Shown: positions 6,197-19,524, counted from the stretch's first letter. The stretch is DNA of 64,000 bases from Thalassotalea agarivorans (GCF_030295955.1 NZ_AP027363.1:434001-498000); one strand, 5' to 3'. Made by a program: numbers and translations. The notes: generated by a model not told the origin, from the letters alone.

Positions 6197-9100
6197 ATGG
6201 TTTACTCTTATTCAGAGAAGAAACGAATCAGAAAAGACTTCGGTAAAAGCACACAGGTAATGGATTATCCATTCCTTTTGTCTATTCAACTCGAATCTTT
6301 CCGCAAGTTTATTGATATCGATGCGACTGGTGAAATCGGTTTAGAAGCCGCATTCCGCTCGATTTTCCCTATCAAAGCCTATTCAGGCAATTCAGAGTTA
6401 CAATATGTAAGCTACCGTTTAGGTGAGCCATTATTTGATGTTAAAGAATGTCAAATCCGTGGTGTTACATACTCTGCGCCATTACGCGTTAAGTTGCGTT
6501 TGGTTGTTTATGATAAAGACGCACCAGCAGGTACAGTTAAAGATATCAAAGAACAAGAAGTGTACATGGGTGAAATTCCCCTGATGACAGACAACGGTAC
6601 GTTTGTTATCAATGGTACAGAGCGTGTTATTGTTTCACAATTGCACCGTTCTCCTGGCGTATTTTTTGACCACGATAAAGGTAAGACACACTCTTCAGGT
6701 AAGGTGCTTTATAATGCACGTGTTATTCCTTACCGTGGTTCTTGGTTAGACTTTGAGTTTGACCCTAAAGATAACTTATTTGTACGTATCGACCGTCGTC
6801 GTAAACTTCCCGCGTCAATTATCCTGCGCGCGTTAGATTTCTCGACAGAAGAGATCTTAGCTACTTTCTACGACACAACTGATTTCACTATAAAAGGTGA
6901 CAAGCTAATTATGGAGCTTGTGCCTGAGCGTTTACGTGGTGAAACAGCGACGTTTGATATTAAAATGCCTAATGGTGATGTATTAGTTGAGCAAGGTCGT
7001 CGTATTACTGCTCGTCATATCCGCACCTTAAGTAAAGAGAAAGTTACTGAATTAGAAGTACCAGCAGAATACATTGTTGGTAAAGCACTTTCTAAAGCAT
7101 ATGTTGACGAATCAACAGGTGAAGTAATTGCAGAAGCAAATGCTGAACTTACGCTAGAAATGTTGGCTGAACTTTCTCAAGCAGGTCATAAAGTAATTTC
7201 TACTTTATATATGAACGAATTTGATGTTGGTTCATATATGTCAGATACATTACGTATCGACTCTACAACTAACCGTTTAGAAGCGTTAGTTGAAATCTAC
7301 CGCATGATGCGTCCTGGTGAGCCACCAACAAAAGATGCAGCAGAAGCATTATTTGCTAACTTGTTCTTCTCACTAGAACGTTATGACTTATCTAACGTTG
7401 GTCGTATGAAGTTCAACCGTCGTGTTGGCCGTAAAGAGTCAACGGGCGAAGGCGTATTGTCTAACGACGATATCCTTGCGGTAATGAAAACATTAATTGC
7501 GATTCGCGATGGTAAAGGTGAAGTGGACGATATCGATCACTTAGGTAACCGTCGTATTCGTAGCGTTGGTGAAATGGCTGAAAACCAATTCCGTGTAGGT
7601 CTTGTGCGTGTAGAACGTGCGGTACGTGAGCGCTTAAGCTTAGGTGACCTAGACGCAGTAATGCCACAAGACTTAATTAACGCTAAGCCTATCTCGGCTG
7701 CGGTTAAAGAGTTCTTTGGTTCTTCTCAGCTTTCACAATTTATGGATCAAAACAACCCGCTTTCAGAAGTTACGCATAAGCGTCGTATTTCTGCATTAGG
7801 CCCGGGTGGTTTAACACGTGAACGTGCAGGCTTCGAAGTACGTGACGTACACGCAACTCACTATGGTCGTGTTTGTCCAATCGAAACGCCAGAAGGTCCA
7901 AACATCGGTTTGATCAACTCATTATCATGTTACGCTCGTACAAACGACTACGGTTTCTTAGAAACGCCGTATCGTAAAATTGTAGATGGTGTTGTAACAG
8001 ACGAAGTTGAATATTTATCAGCGATTGAAGAGGGCGGTTATGTAATCGCTCAGGCTAACGTTGATATTGACGCAAAAGGTAAGATTTCAAACGAATTAGT
8101 ACCTTGTCGTCACAAAGGTGAAACAACATTGATGTCTGCTGAAGCAGTTCAGTACATGGATGTTTCTCCACAACAAATCGTATCTGTAGCTGCATCACTT
8201 ATCCCATTCCTAGAGCACGATGATGCCAACCGTGCATTGATGGGTTCAAACATGCAACGTCAAGCGGTTCCTACGTTAAAAGTAGACAAGCCACTTGTTG
8301 GTACTGGCATGGAGAAAATCGTAGCGGTTGACTCTGGTGTTACTGCAGTTGCTAAGCGCGGTGGTGTTATCGATTACGTTGATGCATCTCGTATTGTTGT
8401 TAAAGTAAATGAAGATGAAATGGTTGCTGGTGAAGCAGGTATTGATATCTACAACTTAACTAAATACACGCGTTCTAACCAAAACACATGTATTAACCAA
8501 CGTCCTACTGTAAACGTTGGTGAGCCAGTTGTACGCGGTGACGTTTTAGCTGACGGCCCTTCAACTGACTTAGGTGAATTGGCACTTGGTCAAAACATGC
8601 GTATCGCATTCATGCCTTGGAATGGTTACAACTTCGAGGATTCGATGTTGGTTTCTGAGCGTGTAGCGCAAGAAGACCGTTTCACAACAATTCACATTCA
8701 AGAATTAAGCTGTGTAGCTCGTGATACCAAGCTAGGTGCAGAAGAAATCACTTCTGATATTCCTAACGTTGGTGAATCTGCGCTTTCAAAACTTGATGAA
8801 TCAGGTGTTGTATACATCGGTGCTGAAGTTAAGGGCGGCGACATCTTAGTAGGTAAAGTAACGCCTAAAGGTGAAACGCAATTAACACCAGAAGAAAAGC
8901 TTTTACGTGCAATCTTCGGTGAAAAAGCGGCAGACGTTAAAGACAGCTCACTACGTGTACCTAACTCAGTGTCAGGTACTATCATCGACGTTCAAATCTT
9001 CACACGCGATGGCGTTGAAAAAGATAAGCGTGCATTAGAAATTGAAGAAATGCAGCTTAGCGAAGTGAAGAAAGACTTAGGTGATGAGTTCAGCATTTTA

Positions 9101-10225
9101 GAAGACGGCATTTATGCACGTACTAAGAAGTTACTTCTTGCATCAGGCATGAAAGAGTCAGATATCTCTGCATTGCCACGTGAGAAGTGGTTAGTTCAAA
9201 ACTTGTCTGACGAAGGTCAGCAGTCTGAACTAGAGCAAATCGCTGAGCAGTTAGACAATATCAAAGCTGACTTCGATAAGAAGTTTGAAGCTAAGCGTCG
9301 TAAAATCACTCAAGGTGATGATTTATCACCAGGCGTACTTAAGATTGTTAAGGTTTACCTTGCAGTTAAACGTCGCATTCAACCGGGTGATAAAATGGCC
9401 GGTCGTCACGGTAACAAGGGTGTTATCTCTAATGTTGTACCTGTGGAAGACATGCCTTACGACGAGAACGGTGTACCAGTAGACATCGTACTTAACCCAC
9501 TAGGTGTACCATCGCGTATGAACATCGGTCAGATCCTTGAAACTCACTTGGGTATGGCTGCACGCGGTATTGGTGAGAAAATCAATCGTATGATGCAAGA
9601 ACAACGCGAAATTGCAAAACTTCGTGAGTTCTTGAAAGACGTATACGACCTAGGTAACTCTCGCCAAGACGTAGATATTGCCAACTTTACGGACGATGAA
9701 ATTGTTCGTTTAGCTAACAACCTACGTGCTGGTTTACCTATCGCGACACCTGTATTTGACGGTGCTAGCGAAAAAGAAATCAAAGAGCTATTCAAGTTAG
9801 CGGACATGCCTGAGAGCGGTCAATTTACGTTAACTGATGGCCGTACTGGTCGTACATTTGAACGTCCAGTAACTGTTGGCTACATGTACATGTTGAAACT
9901 AAATCACTTAGTTGACGACAAGATGCATGCTCGTTCAACAGGTTCGTACAGCCTTGTTACGCAACAACCACTTGGTGGTAAAGCGCAATTTGGTGGTCAG
10001 CGTTTCGGTGAGATGGAAGTATGGGCACTTGAAGCATACGGTGCTGCTTACACGCTACAAGAAATGCTTACTGTTAAGTCAGATGACGTTAACGGTCGTA
10101 CTAAGATGTACAAGAACCTTGTTGATGGCGACCATCGTATGGAGCCAGGTATTCCTGAGTCATTCAACGTATTACTTAAAGAGATTCGTTCTTTAGGTAT
10201 TAACATTGAGTTAGACGAAGAGTAA
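6197..10225 (+). CDS. rpoB: DNA-directed RNA polymerase subunit beta
   Basis: The beta subunit forms one jaw of RNA polymerase and half of the active-site cleft. The start at 6197 ([17 protein letters not shown]) has TGAGGAA upstream and gives 1342 aa, the E. coli length. The upstream TTG at 6167 has no family support. The rifampicin region ([20 protein letters not shown] followed by [12 protein letters not shown]) has sensitive-type residues throughout. The conserved [12 protein letters not shown] and the C-terminal [20 protein letters not shown] are present. rpoC follows after about 96 bp. Confidence 0.99.
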   Translation: MVYSYSEKKRIRKDFGKSTQVMDYPFLLSIQLESFRKFIDIDATGEIGLEAAFRSIFPIKAYSGNSELQYVSYRLGEPLFDVKECQIRGVTYSAPLRVKLRLVVYDKDAPAGTVKDIKEQEVYMGEIPLMTDNGTFVINGTERVIVSQLHRSPGVFFDHDKGKTHSSGKVLYNARVIPYRGSWLDFEFDPKDNLFVRIDRRRKLPASIILRALDFSTEEILATFYDTTDFTIKGDKLIMELVPERLRGETATFDIKMPNGDVLVEQGRRITARHIRTLSKEKVTELEVPAEYIVGKALSKAYVDESTGEVIAEANAELTLEMLAELSQAGHKVISTLYMNEFDVGSYMSDTLRIDSTTNRLEALVEIYRMMRPGEPPTKDAAEALFANLFFSLERYDLSNVGRMKFNRRVGRKESTGEGVLSNDDILAVMKTLIAIRDGKGEVDDIDHLGNRRIRSVGEMAENQFRVGLVRVERAVRERLSLGDLDAVMPQDLINAKPISAAVKEFFGSSQLSQFMDQNNPLSEVTHKRRISALGPGGLTRERAGFEVRDVHATHYGRVCPIETPEGPNIGLINSLSCYARTNDYGFLETPYRKIVDGVVTDEVEYLSAIEEGGYVIAQANVDIDAKGKISNELVPCRHKGETTLMSAEAVQYMDVSPQQIVSVAASLIPFLEHDDANRALMGSNMQRQAVPTLKVDKPLVGTGMEKIVAVDSGVTAVAKRGGVIDYVDASRIVVKVNEDEMVAGEAGIDIYNLTKYTRSNQNTCINQRPTVNVGEPVVRGDVLADGPSTDLGELALGQNMRIAFMPWNGYNFEDSMLVSERVAQEDRFTTIHIQELSCVARDTKLGAEEITSDIPNVGESALSKLDESGVVYIGAEVKGGDILVGKVTPKGETQLTPEEKLLRAIFGEKAADVKDSSLRVPNSVSGTIIDVQIFTRDGVEKDKRALEIEEMQLSEVKKDLGDEFSILEDGIYARTKKLLLASGMKESDISALPREKWLVQNLSDEGQQSELEQIAEQLDNIKADFDKKFEAKRRKITQGDDLSPGVLKIVKVYLAVKRRIQPGDKMAGRHGNKGVISNVVPVEDMPYDENGVPVDIVLNPLGVPSRMNIGQILETHLGMAARGIGEKINRMMQEQREIAKLREFLKDVYDLGNSRQDVDIANFTDDEIVRLANNLRAGLPIATPVFDGASEKEIKELFKLADMPESGQFTLTDGRTGRTFERPVTVGYMYMLKLNHLVDDKMHARSTGSYSLVTQQPLGGKAQFGGQRFGEMEVWALEAYGAAYTLQEMLTVKSDDVNGRTKMYKNLVDGDHRMEPGIPESFNVLLKEIRSLGINIELDEE

Positions 10226-10267
10226 TACAAACGAGAATAGCTGACGTTCAATTAGAGTCAGTACACG

Positions 10268-10288
10268 AGAGGGGAAATTTTCCCCTCT
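10268..10288 (+). other. Hairpin in the rpoB-rpoC gap
   Basis: AGAGGGG and CCCCTCT pair around an AAATTTT loop, about 33 bases before the rpoC start. There is no long T-run, so it is more likely an RNA-stability or processing structure than a terminator. Confidence 0.5.
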
Positions 10289-10321
10289 TACTAAGGTTAA
10301 AACTCCGACAGGAGACAGAGT

Positions 10322-13300
10322 GTGAAAGATTTACTTAAGTTTCTTAAGCAACAAAATCAAACCGAAGAATTCGATGGTATTCGCATCGGATTAGCATCAC
10401 CGGACATGATTCGTTCGTGGTCTTATGGTGAAGTAAAGAAACCTGAGACAATTAACTACCGTACTTTCAAGCCAGAGCGCGACGGTTTATTCTGTGCGCG
10501 TATTTTCGGCCCAGTAAAAGACTATGAGTGTCTTTGTGGTAAGTACAAACGCCTTAAGCATCGCGGTGTAATCTGTGAGAAGTGTGGCGTAGAAGTTACA
10601 TTAACTAAAGTACGTCGTGACCGTATGGGTCACATCGAATTAGCAAGCCCAGTAGCACATATCTGGTTCTTAAAATCGTTACCATCTCGTATCGGTTTAT
10701 TACTAGACATGACATTACGTGATATTGAGCGCGTACTTTACTTTGAATCATACGTGGTAACTGAACCAGGTATGACAACGCTTGAGCGTGGCCAAATTTT
10801 AACAGAAGAAGAGTACTTAGACTCTTTGGAAGAGCACGGTGACGAATTCGACGCGAAAATGGGTGCAGAAGCGGTATTAGCCCTTCTTCAACACATTGAG
10901 CTAGACGAAGAAATCGCGCAAATGCGTGAAGAGTTACCAGAAATTGGCAGCGAAACTAAGCGTAAGAAAATTACTAAGCGCCTTAAGCTTATGGAAGCTT
11001 TTGCGCAGTCTGGTAACAAGCCAGAGTGGATGATTATGTCGGTTCTTCCGATCCTTCCACCTGATTTACGTCCACTAGTTCCACTAGACGGTGGCCGTTT
11101 TGCTACGTCTGACTTAAACGATTTATATCGTCGTGTTATCAACCGTAACAACCGTTTGAAGCGTTTATTAGACCTAGTTGCACCAGACATTATCGTACGT
11201 AACGAAAAACGTATGTTACAAGAATCTGTAGACGCGTTATTAGATAACGGTCGTCGTGGTCGTGCGATCACAGGTTCTAACAAGCGTCCACTTAAGTCGC
11301 TTGCAGACATGATCAAAGGTAAGCAAGGTCGTTTCCGTCAAAACCTTCTTGGTAAGCGTGTTGACTACTCAGGCCGTTCTGTAATTACTGTTGGTCCAAC
11401 GTTACGTCTACACCAGTGTGGTCTTCCTAAGAAGATGGCACTTGAGCTATTCAAGCCGTTTATCTACGGTAAATTGGAAGCTCGTGGTCTAGCTACAACG
11501 ATCAAAGCAGCGAAAAAATTAGTAGAGCGTGAAGGCGCAGAAGTATGGGATGTGCTAGACGAAGTTATTCGTGAGCATCCAGTACTATTAAACCGTGCAC
11601 CAACACTTCACCGTTTGGGTATCCAAGCGTTTGAACCAGTACTTATCGAAGGTAAAGCTATTCACCTACACCCATTAGTGTGTGCGGCGTATAACGCTGA
11701 CTTCGATGGTGACCAAATGGCGGTTCACGTTCCATTGACATTAGAAGCACAGCTAGAAGCTCGTACGCTAATGATGTCGACTAACAACGTACTTTCTCCA
11801 GCGAATGGTGATCCAATCATCGTTCCTTCACAAGACGTTGTATTAGGTCTTTATTACTTAACACGTTCACGTGTAAACGGCGTTGGTGAAGGCATGGTAT
11901 TTGCCAGCACTAAAGAAGCTGAAAAAGCGTACCGAACTGGTGCTGCTGAGCTACACGCACGCGTTAAAATTCGTATCACAGAGCACACTCGTAATGACGA
12001 AGGTGAACTAGTAGCACACACTACCTTGCGTGATACAACAGTTGGTCGTGCAATCTTATGGCAAGTATGTCCGAAAGGCATTCCATTTGAATTAATTGAC
12101 CAACCACTTGGTAAGAAGCCAATTTCTAAGCTGATCAACCATGCGTACCGTAACTTAGGTCTTAAAGATACTGTTATCTTTGCTGACCACATTATGTACA
12201 CAGGTTTCCACTACGCGATGGTAGCGGGTGCGTCAGTTGGTATCGACGATATGGTTATTCCTGATGAGAAATACACTATTATCGAAGGTGCAGAAGAAGA
12301 AGTTGCAGAAATCCAAGCGCAGTTTGACCAAGGTCTTGTAACTGCGGGTGAGAAATACAATAAAGTTATCGATATTTGGTCATCAGCTAACGAACGTGTT
12401 TCAAAAGCGATGATGGATAACTTATCTAAAGAGCACATCGAAAACCGTGACGGTGAGATGGAAGAGCAAGACTCATTCAACTCTATCTTCATGATGGCCG
12501 ACTCAGGTGCTCGTGGTAGTGCTGCTCAGATTCGTCAGCTAGCAGGTATGCGTGGTCTAATGGCTAAGCCGGATGGCTCAATCATTGAAACGCCAATTAC
12601 CGCTAACTTCCGTGAAGGTCTGAACGTACTACAATACTTCATCTCAACTCACGGTGCGCGTAAAGGTCTTGCCGATACAGCACTTAAAACAGCGAACTCT
12701 GGTTACCTAACGCGTCGTCTAGTAGACGTTGCACAAGATTTGGTAGTAACTGAGCACGATTGTGGTACTGAAGAAGGTATCATGATGACACCACTTATCG
12801 AAGGTGGTGACGTTGTTGAACCATTACGTGAGCGTGTACTTGGTCGTGTAGTATGTGAAGACGTACTTATCCCGGGTTCAGAAGATGTATTAATTGCACG
12901 TAACACATTAATTGACGAGAAACTTTGTGACGTACTTGAAGAGCATTCAGTCGATCAAGTTAAAGTTCGTTCAATTATTACCTGTGAAACAGACTTTGGT
13001 ATTTGTGCACACTGTTACGGTCGTGACTTAGCACGTGGTCACCTAATTAACCAAGGTGAAGCGGTAGGTGTTGTAGCTGCTCAATCAATCGGTGAGCCGG
13101 GTACACAGCTTACGATGCGTACGTTCCATATCGGTGGTGCGGCATCTCGTGCGTCAGCAGAAAACAGTGTTCAAGTGAAGAACACAGGTACTTTGAAATT
13201 GCAAAGTGCTAAGACTGTTGAAAACACAGACGGTAAAACAGTTATTGTTTCTCGTTCATCAGAGCTAACAGTTATTGATGAGCTAGGTCGTGAAAAAGAG

Positions 13301-14554
13301 CGCTATAAAGTACCTTACGGTGCTGTGCTTGATAAAGGCGACGGCGCTGCTATTGAAGCAGGCGAAACAGTGGCTAACTGGGATCCGCATACGCATCCAA
13401 TCATTACTGAGGTTGCTGGTAAGATCAAATTCGTTGACCTTGACGAAGGCATTACAATGACGCGTCAAACTGATGAATTAACTGGTTTATCAAGCATCGT
13501 TGTTACCGATCCAAACCAACGCTCAAGCGCTGGTAAAGAAATGCGTCCAATGGTTAAGCTAGTTGACGCTAAAGGTAACGATGTAATGATCGCAGGTACT
13601 GAAATTCCAGCACAATACTTCTTACCAGGTAACGCAATCGTTAACCTAGAAGATGGTGCAGAAGTTGGTATCGGTGATGCATTAGCACGTATTCCTCAAG
13701 AATCTTCTAAAACACGTGATATTACCGGTGGTCTACCGCGTGTTGCTGACTTATTTGAAGCGCGTAAGCCAAAAGAGCCAGCTATACTTGCAGAGAAGAC
13801 AGGTATCATTGGATTCGGTAAAGAGACTAAAGGTAAACGTCGTCTTCTAATTACTCAGCCTAGCGGTGAAGTATATGAAGAGATGATTCCTAAGTGGCGT
13901 CAACTTAACGTGTTCGAAGGTGAACAAGTTGAGAAAGGTGAAGTTATCGCCGACGGTCCAGAGTCTCCACATGACATTTTACGCTTACGTGGTATTGCAC
14001 CAGTTGCAAACTACATCGTAAACGAAGTACAAGACGTATATCGTTTACAAGGTGTAAAAATTAATGATAAACACATTGAAGTTATCGTGCGTCAAATGAT
14101 CCGCAAGTGTGAGATCTTAGACGGTGGTGATAGTGAATTCTTGAAAGGCGAACAAGTTGAAGTGGCGCGCGTTAAAATCGCAAACCGTGAACTTGAAGCG
14201 GCAGGCAAGCAACCAGCTGAATATGACATCCAAATGATGGGTATCACTAAAGCTTCACTTGCTACTGAGTCATTTATCTCAGCTGCATCGTTCCAAGAAA
14301 CAACTCGTGTTCTAACAGAAGCTGCAGTAAGTGGTAAGAAAGACAGCTTACGTGGTCTGAAAGAAAACGTTATTGTTGGTCGCTTGATCCCAGCAGGTAC
14401 AGGTTATGCTTATCATCAAGACCGCGCTCGCAAACGCGCTGCGTCAATTGAAGAAGAAGCAACAGTATCAGCTGACGAAGCAGCGATTGCACTTTCTGAA
14501 GCATTAAGTGCAGATGCTCAAGACGATACACAAGCACCAGAGAGTGGCGAATAA
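10322..14554 (+). CDS. rpoC: DNA-directed RNA polymerase subunit beta'
   Basis: The beta' subunit holds the catalytic magnesium and the clamp. The product is 1410 aa (E. coli 1407) with a GTG start, as in E. coli, and AGGAGA upstream. The first zinc site is near residues 70-88 ([15 protein letters not shown]). The active-site [12 protein letters not shown] lies near 458, and the second cysteine cluster ([14 protein letters not shown]) near 888-900. The acidic C-terminal tail is full length. A strong terminator follows, ending the rplJ-rplL-rpoB-rpoC transcript. Confidence 0.99.
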   Translation: MKDLLKFLKQQNQTEEFDGIRIGLASPDMIRSWSYGEVKKPETINYRTFKPERDGLFCARIFGPVKDYECLCGKYKRLKHRGVICEKCGVEVTLTKVRRDRMGHIELASPVAHIWFLKSLPSRIGLLLDMTLRDIERVLYFESYVVTEPGMTTLERGQILTEEEYLDSLEEHGDEFDAKMGAEAVLALLQHIELDEEIAQMREELPEIGSETKRKKITKRLKLMEAFAQSGNKPEWMIMSVLPILPPDLRPLVPLDGGRFATSDLNDLYRRVINRNNRLKRLLDLVAPDIIVRNEKRMLQESVDALLDNGRRGRAITGSNKRPLKSLADMIKGKQGRFRQNLLGKRVDYSGRSVITVGPTLRLHQCGLPKKMALELFKPFIYGKLEARGLATTIKAAKKLVEREGAEVWDVLDEVIREHPVLLNRAPTLHRLGIQAFEPVLIEGKAIHLHPLVCAAYNADFDGDQMAVHVPLTLEAQLEARTLMMSTNNVLSPANGDPIIVPSQDVVLGLYYLTRSRVNGVGEGMVFASTKEAEKAYRTGAAELHARVKIRITEHTRNDEGELVAHTTLRDTTVGRAILWQVCPKGIPFELIDQPLGKKPISKLINHAYRNLGLKDTVIFADHIMYTGFHYAMVAGASVGIDDMVIPDEKYTIIEGAEEEVAEIQAQFDQGLVTAGEKYNKVIDIWSSANERVSKAMMDNLSKEHIENRDGEMEEQDSFNSIFMMADSGARGSAAQIRQLAGMRGLMAKPDGSIIETPITANFREGLNVLQYFISTHGARKGLADTALKTANSGYLTRRLVDVAQDLVVTEHDCGTEEGIMMTPLIEGGDVVEPLRERVLGRVVCEDVLIPGSEDVLIARNTLIDEKLCDVLEEHSVDQVKVRSIITCETDFGICAHCYGRDLARGHLINQGEAVGVVAAQSIGEPGTQLTMRTFHIGGAASRASAENSVQVKNTGTLKLQSAKTVENTDGKTVIVSRSSELTVIDELGREKERYKVPYGAVLDKGDGAAIEAGETVANWDPHTHPIITEVAGKIKFVDLDEGITMTRQTDELTGLSSIVVTDPNQRSSAGKEMRPMVKLVDAKGNDVMIAGTEIPAQYFLPGNAIVNLEDGAEVGIGDALARIPQESSKTRDITGGLPRVADLFEARKPKEPAILAEKTGIIGFGKETKGKRRLLITQPSGEVYEEMIPKWRQLNVFEGEQVEKGEVIADGPESPHDILRLRGIAPVANYIVNEVQDVYRLQGVKINDKHIEVIVRQMIRKCEILDGGDSEFLKGEQVEVARVKIANRELEAAGKQPAEYDIQMMGITKASLATESFISAASFQETTRVLTEAAVSGKKDSLRGLKENVIVGRLIPAGTGYAYHQDRARKRAASIEEEATVSADEAAIALSEALSADAQDDTQAPESGE

Positions 14555-14586
14555 GCAATTCTTTGTAAAAATGTGCTAACAAGCGG

Positions 14587-14604
14587 CCTGTCAGGCTTGA
14601 CAGG
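14587..14604 (+). other. Small hairpin after rpoC
   Basis: CCTGTCA-GGCT-TGACAGG is a perfect 7-bp stem with a 4-nt loop. It has no T-run. It may protect the rpoC 3' end ahead of the main terminator. Confidence 0.5.
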
Positions 14605-14611
14605 TTAAAGC

Positions 14612-14642
14612 TTGACCATTAAAATGCCGCGTCCATTATATT
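14612..14642 (+). promoter_or_regulatory. Candidate rpsL promoter overlapping the terminator
   Basis: TTGACC (14612-14617) and TATATT (14637-14642) are 19 bp apart, within the rpoC terminator stem. The spacing is long, but no better promoter is seen before rpsL, and the str operon needs one. Confidence 0.4.
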
Positions 14643-14668
14643 CTAGTAATATTATGGACGCGGTTTTT
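14627..14668 (+). terminator. Rho-independent terminator after rpoC
   Basis: CCGCGTCCAT (14627-14636) pairs perfectly with ATGGACGCGG (14654-14663), followed by TTTTT. An AT-rich inner part extends the stem. It separates the rpoBC transcript from rpsL. Confidence 0.9.
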
Positions 14669-14731
14669 CACGTTTATGAAAGTGTAATTTTTACTGGTGA
14701 TTCGGTAACTATTACCAATGTTTTAACTTAA

Positions 14732-15118
<387 letters not shown>

Positions 15119-15194
15119 CGGTTTCCGTGAAGTAAGGCCAAATTTAAACTATTAACAATTTTGGGAAATCCCTGAATTAAACGGAGAATTCAAG

Positions 15195-15665
15195 ATGCCA
15201 AGAAGACGCGTCGTAGGACAACGTAAAATATTACCGGATCCTAAGTTCCATAGTGAACTATTAGCAAAATTCATCAACATTCTTATGGTTGATGGCAAAA
15301 AAGCTGTTGCAGAAAAAATCGTATACGGTGCACTAGACATTTTAGCTGAGAAATCAGACAAAGAGCACTTAGACCTTTTCGAAGCTGCGTTAGAAAATAT
15401 TCGCCCAGCAGTAGAGGTTAAGTCTCGTCGTGTAGGTGGTTCTACTTACCAAGTTCCAGTTGAAGTTCGTCCAGTTCGTCGTAATGCACTAGCCATGCGT
15501 TGGTTAGTTGAAGCAGCTCGTAAACGTGGTGAAAAATCAATGGCTCAGCGCCTAGCTAACGAAATGTTAGATGCGTCTGACAACAAAGGTACTGCGGTTA
15601 AGAAACGTGAAGACGTTCACCGTATGGCTGAAGCGAACAAAGCGTTCGCACATTACCGTTGGTAA
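15195..15665 (+). CDS. rpsG: 30S ribosomal protein S7
   Basis: S7 starts assembly of the 30S head and contacts E-site tRNA. The product is 156 aa, beginning [18 protein letters not shown], with the conserved [18 protein letters not shown] segment. The 76-nt gap from rpsL is where S7 represses the operon in E. coli, and short inverted pairs are present there, but the site itself was not proven. Confidence 0.99.
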   Translation: MPRRRVVGQRKILPDPKFHSELLAKFINILMVDGKKAVAEKIVYGALDILAEKSDKEHLDLFEAALENIRPAVEVKSRRVGGSTYQVPVEVRPVRRNALAMRWLVEAARKRGEKSMAQRLANEMLDASDNKGTAVKKREDVHRMAEANKAFAHYRW

Positions 15666-15676
15666 TATAATGAGCG

Positions 15677-15716
15677 GCGTGGTTACTAGATGTCATCATC
15701 TGGTAACTACGCTTTT
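15677..15716 (+). terminator. Attenuator-like hairpin between rpsG and fusA
   Basis: GCGTGGTTACTAGATG (15677-15692) pairs, with two small internal mismatches, with CATCTGGTAACTACGC (15697-15712) around a TCAT loop. TTTT follows. The stem is long enough to end some transcripts before fusA or to serve as a processing site. Confidence 0.65.
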
Positions 15717-15757
15717 CTATAATCTGAGGAAATTCTCCTTAGAAAGAGGATAAGATT

Positions 15758-17857
15758 GTGGCTCGTACAACCCCTATAGAGCGCTACCGTAATATTGGTA
15801 TTTGTGCTCACGTAGATGCAGGTAAAACGACAACAACAGAACGTATTCTATTCTACACTGGTTTATCTCATAAAATCGGTGAAGTACATGATGGCGCAGC
15901 TACCATGGACTGGATGGAACAAGAACAAGAGCGTGGTATTACAATTACCTCTGCTGCTACGACTTGTTTCTGGAAAGGAATGGATGCGCAGTTCGACGAT
16001 CATCGTATCAACATCATCGACACTCCAGGTCACGTTGACTTTACTATCGAAGTAGAACGCTCTTTGCGTGTACTTGATGGTGCTGTGCTTGTGCTGTGTG
16101 CTTCTTCAGGTGTTCAACCGCAAACTGAAACGGTTTGGCGCCAAATGGAAAAGTACTCTGTACCTCGTATGGTTTTCGTTAACAAAATGGACCGCATGGG
16201 TGCAAACTTCCTCAGCGTTATCGACCAAATGAAAGATCGTTTGGGCGCAAATGCAGTGCCAATTCAATTACCGATTGGTGCGGAAGAGAATTTCACAGGT
16301 GTTGTTGATCTTATCAAAATGAAAGCAATCAACTGGAATGAATCTGATCAAGGTATGACATTTTCCTATGAAGATATTCCTGCTGATATGCAAGATCTCG
16401 CCGAAGAATGGCATGAAAACCTTGTTTCAGAAGCTGCAGAATCTTCTGATGAGTTAATGGAAAAGTACCTTGAAGAAGGTGAATTAACTGAAGCAGAAAT
16501 TAAAGCAGGTCTTCGCCAACGTACACTAGATAACGAAGTAGTACTTTGTTCATGTGGTAGTGCGTTTAAAAACAAAGGTGTTCAAGCTGTATTGGATTCA
16601 GTGATTGAATTTATGCCTTCGCCAACAGAAGTTCAGGCGATTAGAGGGATAAACGAAGACGAAACTGAAGGTGTCCGTGAAGCAGACGACAATGCGCCGT
16701 TCGCTGCATTAGCCTTTAAGATCGCAACTGACCCATTCGTAGGCACTTTAACGTTCTTCCGTGTTTATTCTGGTGTAGTTAACTCTGGTGACAGTGTTTA
16801 CAACCCAGTAAAAGGTAAGAAAGAGCGTTTTGGTCGTATTGTGCAAATGCACTCTAATGACCGTCAAGAAATTAAAGAAGTTCGCGCAGGCGATATTGCT
16901 GCCGCTATCGGCTTAAAAGAAGTTACCACTGGTGACACACTTTGTGATGCAAACAAGGTTATTACACTTGAGCGCATGGAATTCCCAGAGCCGGTTATAT
17001 CAGTAGCAGTAGAACCACGCACTAAAGCTGACCAAGAAAAAATGGGTATTGCTTTAGGTAAGCTAGCGGCCGAAGATCCTTCTTTCCGTGTTGAAACGGA
17101 TGAAGAGTCGGGGCAAACGATTATCTCAGGTATGGGTGAACTACACCTTGATATTATCGTTGACCGCATGAAGCGTGAATTTAAAGTGGAATGTAACGTG
17201 GGTAAACCTCAAGTTTCATACCGCGAAACTATTCGTTCAACTGTTGAAGTTGAAGGCAAATTTGTTCGTCAATCAGGTGGACGTGGACAATTTGGTCATG
17301 TTTGGCTTAAATTAGAACCACAACCAGAAGGCGAAGGTTTTGAATTTGTTAACGAAATCGTTGGTGGTGCTGTTCCAAAAGAATACATCCCGGCTGTTGA
17401 GAAAGGTTGTAAAGAGCAAATGGAATCTGGTGCTTTAGCTGGATATCCAATGCTAGATGTCAAAGTGACACTTTACGACGGCTCTTACCATGATGTTGAC
17501 TCAAACGAAATGGCGTTTAAAGTAGCAGCATCTATGGGCTTTAAAAAGGGTGCGCTTGAAGCAAATCCTGTCCTGCTTGAACCTGTTATGCAGGTTGAAG
17601 TAACAACGCCTGAAGAAAACATGGGTGACGTTGTCGGTGATTTAAACCGTCGTCGCGGTGTAATCGAAGGTATGGACGAAGGCCCGTCTGGCTTAAAACT
17701 GGTAAATGCAGTTGTGCCACTGGCGGAAATGTTTGGTTACGCTACAGATTTACGTAGCGCAACTCAGGGTCGTGCATCATACTCTATGGAGTTTAAGCAA
17801 TACGCTGAAACCCCTAAAGCAGTTGCCGATACTATTATTGAATCTCGTAAGGCTTAA
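15758..17857 (+). CDS. fusA: Elongation factor G
   Basis: EF-G is the GTPase that drives translocation and, with RRF, ribosome recycling. The product is 699 aa (E. coli 704) with a GTG start preceded by AGAGGA. The G1 motif AHVDAGKTT is at about 17-25, the G3 DTPGHVDF near 88 and the G4 NKMD near 142. Domains II to V follow in full. The sequence is the canonical bacterial form rather than the recycling paralogue EF-G2, judging by operon position. Confidence 0.98.
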   Translation: MARTTPIERYRNIGICAHVDAGKTTTTERILFYTGLSHKIGEVHDGAATMDWMEQEQERGITITSAATTCFWKGMDAQFDDHRINIIDTPGHVDFTIEVERSLRVLDGAVLVLCASSGVQPQTETVWRQMEKYSVPRMVFVNKMDRMGANFLSVIDQMKDRLGANAVPIQLPIGAEENFTGVVDLIKMKAINWNESDQGMTFSYEDIPADMQDLAEEWHENLVSEAAESSDELMEKYLEEGELTEAEIKAGLRQRTLDNEVVLCSCGSAFKNKGVQAVLDSVIEFMPSPTEVQAIRGINEDETEGVREADDNAPFAALAFKIATDPFVGTLTFFRVYSGVVNSGDSVYNPVKGKKERFGRIVQMHSNDRQEIKEVRAGDIAAAIGLKEVTTGDTLCDANKVITLERMEFPEPVISVAVEPRTKADQEKMGIALGKLAAEDPSFRVETDEESGQTIISGMGELHLDIIVDRMKREFKVECNVGKPQVSYRETIRSTVEVEGKFVRQSGGRGQFGHVWLKLEPQPEGEGFEFVNEIVGGAVPKEYIPAVEKGCKEQMESGALAGYPMLDVKVTLYDGSYHDVDSNEMAFKVAASMGFKKGALEANPVLLEPVMQVEVTTPEENMGDVVGDLNRRRGVIEGMDEGPSGLKLVNAVVPLAEMFGYATDLRSATQGRASYSMEFKQYAETPKAVADTIIESRKA

Positions 17858-17858
17858 T

Positions 17859-17890
17859 AAAAGCCTGGCTCGGTTTAGGCTGGGCTTTTA
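17859..17890 (+). terminator. Terminator-like hairpin between fusA and tuf
   Basis: AAAAGCC (17859-17865) pairs with GGCTTTT (17883-17889), and the stem continues inwards with several wobble pairs to about 12 bp. A T-run is part of the 3' arm. It may partly separate tuf from the str operon. Confidence 0.65.
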
Positions 17891-17915
17891 AATTAAACTT
17901 TAAGGTACATGTAAA

Positions 17916-19100
17916 ATGGCTAAAGAAAAATTTGAACGTTCGAAACCGCACGTTAACGTTGGTACTATCGGCCACGTTGACCACGGTAAAACAACTTTAA
18001 CAGCTGCTATCTCTGCAGTATTAACAAAAACTCACGGTGGTGAAGTTCGTGATTTCGCACAAATCGATAACGCTCCAGAAGAGCGTGAGCGTGGTATCAC
18101 AATCAACACATCTCACATTGAGTATGACACAGCAACTCGTCACTACGCACACGTAGATTGCCCGGGTCACGCGGATTACATCAAAAACATGATCACTGGT
18201 GCTGCTCAAATGGACGGCGCGATCTTAGTTGTAGCTGCAACAGACGGTCCAATGCCACAAACACGTGAGCACATCCTTCTTTCACGTCAGGTTGGTGTAC
18301 CTTACATCATCGTATTCATGAACAAATGTGACATGGTAGACGACGAAGAGTTACTTGAATTAGTAGAAATGGAAGTTCGTGAACTTCTTAACGAATACGA
18401 ATTCCCAGGTGACGACCTTCCAATCATCCAAGGTTCAGCACTAGGCGCACTTAACGGTGAAGCACAGTGGGAAGAGAAAGTACTTGAGCTTGCAGAGCAA
18501 CTTGATACTTACATTCCAGAGCCAGAGCGTGCGATTGACGGTGCATTCATCATGCCAATCGAAGACGTATTCTCAATCTCAGGTCGTGGTACAGTAGTAA
18601 CAGGTCGTGTAGAGCGCGGTATCATCAAAGTTGGTGACGAAGTAGAAATCGTTGGTATCAAAGAGACACAAAAGACAACTTGTACTGGTGTTGAGATGTT
18701 CCGTAAGCTTCTAGACGAAGGTCGTGCAGGTGAGAACTGTGGTATTCTTTTACGTGGTACTAAGCGTGAAGAAGTAGAGCGTGGTCAAGTACTAGCTGAG
18801 CCAGGTTCAATCACTCCACACACGAAGTTCGAATCAGAAGTATACGTACTTTCAAAAGATGAAGGTGGTCGTCACACGCCATTCTTCAAAGGTTACCGTC
18901 CACAGTTCTACTTCCGTACAACTGACATCACTGGTGCTGTAGAGCTTCCAGAAGGTGTAGAAATGGTAATGCCAGGCGACAACTTGAAGTTTGTTGTTGA
19001 GCTAATCAACCCAGTAGCGATGGACGAAGGTTTACGCTTCGCTATTCGTGAAGGTGGCCGTACAGTTGGTGCTGGTGTTGTATCTAAGATTATCGACTAA
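17916..19100 (+). CDS. tuf: Elongation factor Tu
   Basis: EF-Tu delivers aminoacyl-tRNA to the ribosome. The product is 394 aa with the G1 motif GHVDHGKT at 19-26, DCPGHADY near 81 and NKCD near 136. It is the last gene of the str operon and ends at a strong terminator. Many gammaproteobacteria carry a second tuf copy upstream of secE. That region lies outside the window. Confidence 0.99.
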   Translation: MAKEKFERSKPHVNVGTIGHVDHGKTTLTAAISAVLTKTHGGEVRDFAQIDNAPEERERGITINTSHIEYDTATRHYAHVDCPGHADYIKNMITGAAQMDGAILVVAATDGPMPQTREHILLSRQVGVPYIIVFMNKCDMVDDEELLELVEMEVRELLNEYEFPGDDLPIIQGSALGALNGEAQWEEKVLELAEQLDTYIPEPERAIDGAFIMPIEDVFSISGRGTVVTGRVERGIIKVGDEVEIVGIKETQKTTCTGVEMFRKLLDEGRAGENCGILLRGTKREEVERGQVLAEPGSITPHTKFESEVYVLSKDEGGRHTPFFKGYRPQFYFRTTDITGAVELPEGVEMVMPGDNLKFVVELINPVAMDEGLRFAIREGGRTVGAGVVSKIID

Positions 19101-19124
19101 TCTTAGCTAACACAGCTACCACTT

Positions 19125-19152
19125 AAAAAAGAGCGCTTAGGCGCTCTTTTTT
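19125..19152 (+). terminator. Rho-independent terminator after tuf
   Basis: AAAAAAGAGCGC-TTAG-GCGCTCTTTTTT is a perfect 12-bp stem with a 4-nt loop, 24 bp after the tuf stop. Confidence 0.95.
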
Positions 19153-19248
19153 GTTTTAAGGCCACCAAGCGGAGAATCCGTGATGACGATTTAGTTCTAA
19201 ATTAGTCCCAATGGCCTAATTTACTAAATCGCCACATGCCTCTGGCTT

Positions 19249-19285
19249 GGGGATAAATCATTGTATGATTTACATGAGTCGTACA
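19249..19285. repeat. 37-bp direct repeat R1, copy 1
   Basis: Begins GGGGATAAATCATTGTATG and ends GAGTCGTACA. It is identical to 19345-19381. A degenerate third copy lies near 19660-19690 (CTATGATTTAC, then CGTACGTAAAA). Confidence 0.85.
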
Positions 19286-19344
19286 GTAGGTGCATTCGTT
19301 GGCCGAAAGTGTTCCCGACACGTATCGGCATTTCCTCCTTCCAT

Positions 19345-19381
19345 GGGGATAAATCATTGTATGATTTACATGAGTCGTACA
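19345..19381. repeat. 37-bp direct repeat R1, copy 2
   Basis: Identical to 19249-19285. It is followed after 9 bp by repeat R2 copy 1. The same R1-R2 order recurs, degenerate, at 19660-19733, which points to duplication of a larger module. Confidence 0.85.
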
Positions 19382-19390
19382 TAAAAAGGA

Positions 19391-19427
19391 ACGAGGGACA
19401 CGCAGCACAGCTGCTGGGGACAAGGAA
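19391..19427. repeat. 37-bp repeat R2, copy 1
   Basis: ACGAGGGACACGCAGCACAG, then CTGCTGGGGACAAGGAA. It differs by one base from 19697-19733. The centre is a CAGC-ACA-GCTG palindrome. Confidence 0.8.
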
Positions 19428-19524
19428 GGAGATGATTAAGCGCTTCGCTATAGGAGCATGGTGCATGGAGCAGGTTGTTTTACTTAAAGCATTCAGCTTT
19501 AAAGCCTATGGCCAATAATTTCTT

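Noticed and set aside
7682-7870. Possible rifampicin-resistance changes in rpoB
   Set aside because: The cluster I region reads as the usual sensitive sequence, including the Ser in [10 protein letters not shown].
10888-12492. Long reverse-strand open frames within rpoC
   Set aside because: They are antisense by-products of the codon bias of a highly expressed gene.
19202-19518. Small open frames on both strands in the repeat patch
   Set aside because: They are composed of the R1 and R2 repeats, lack ribosome sites and match no protein family.
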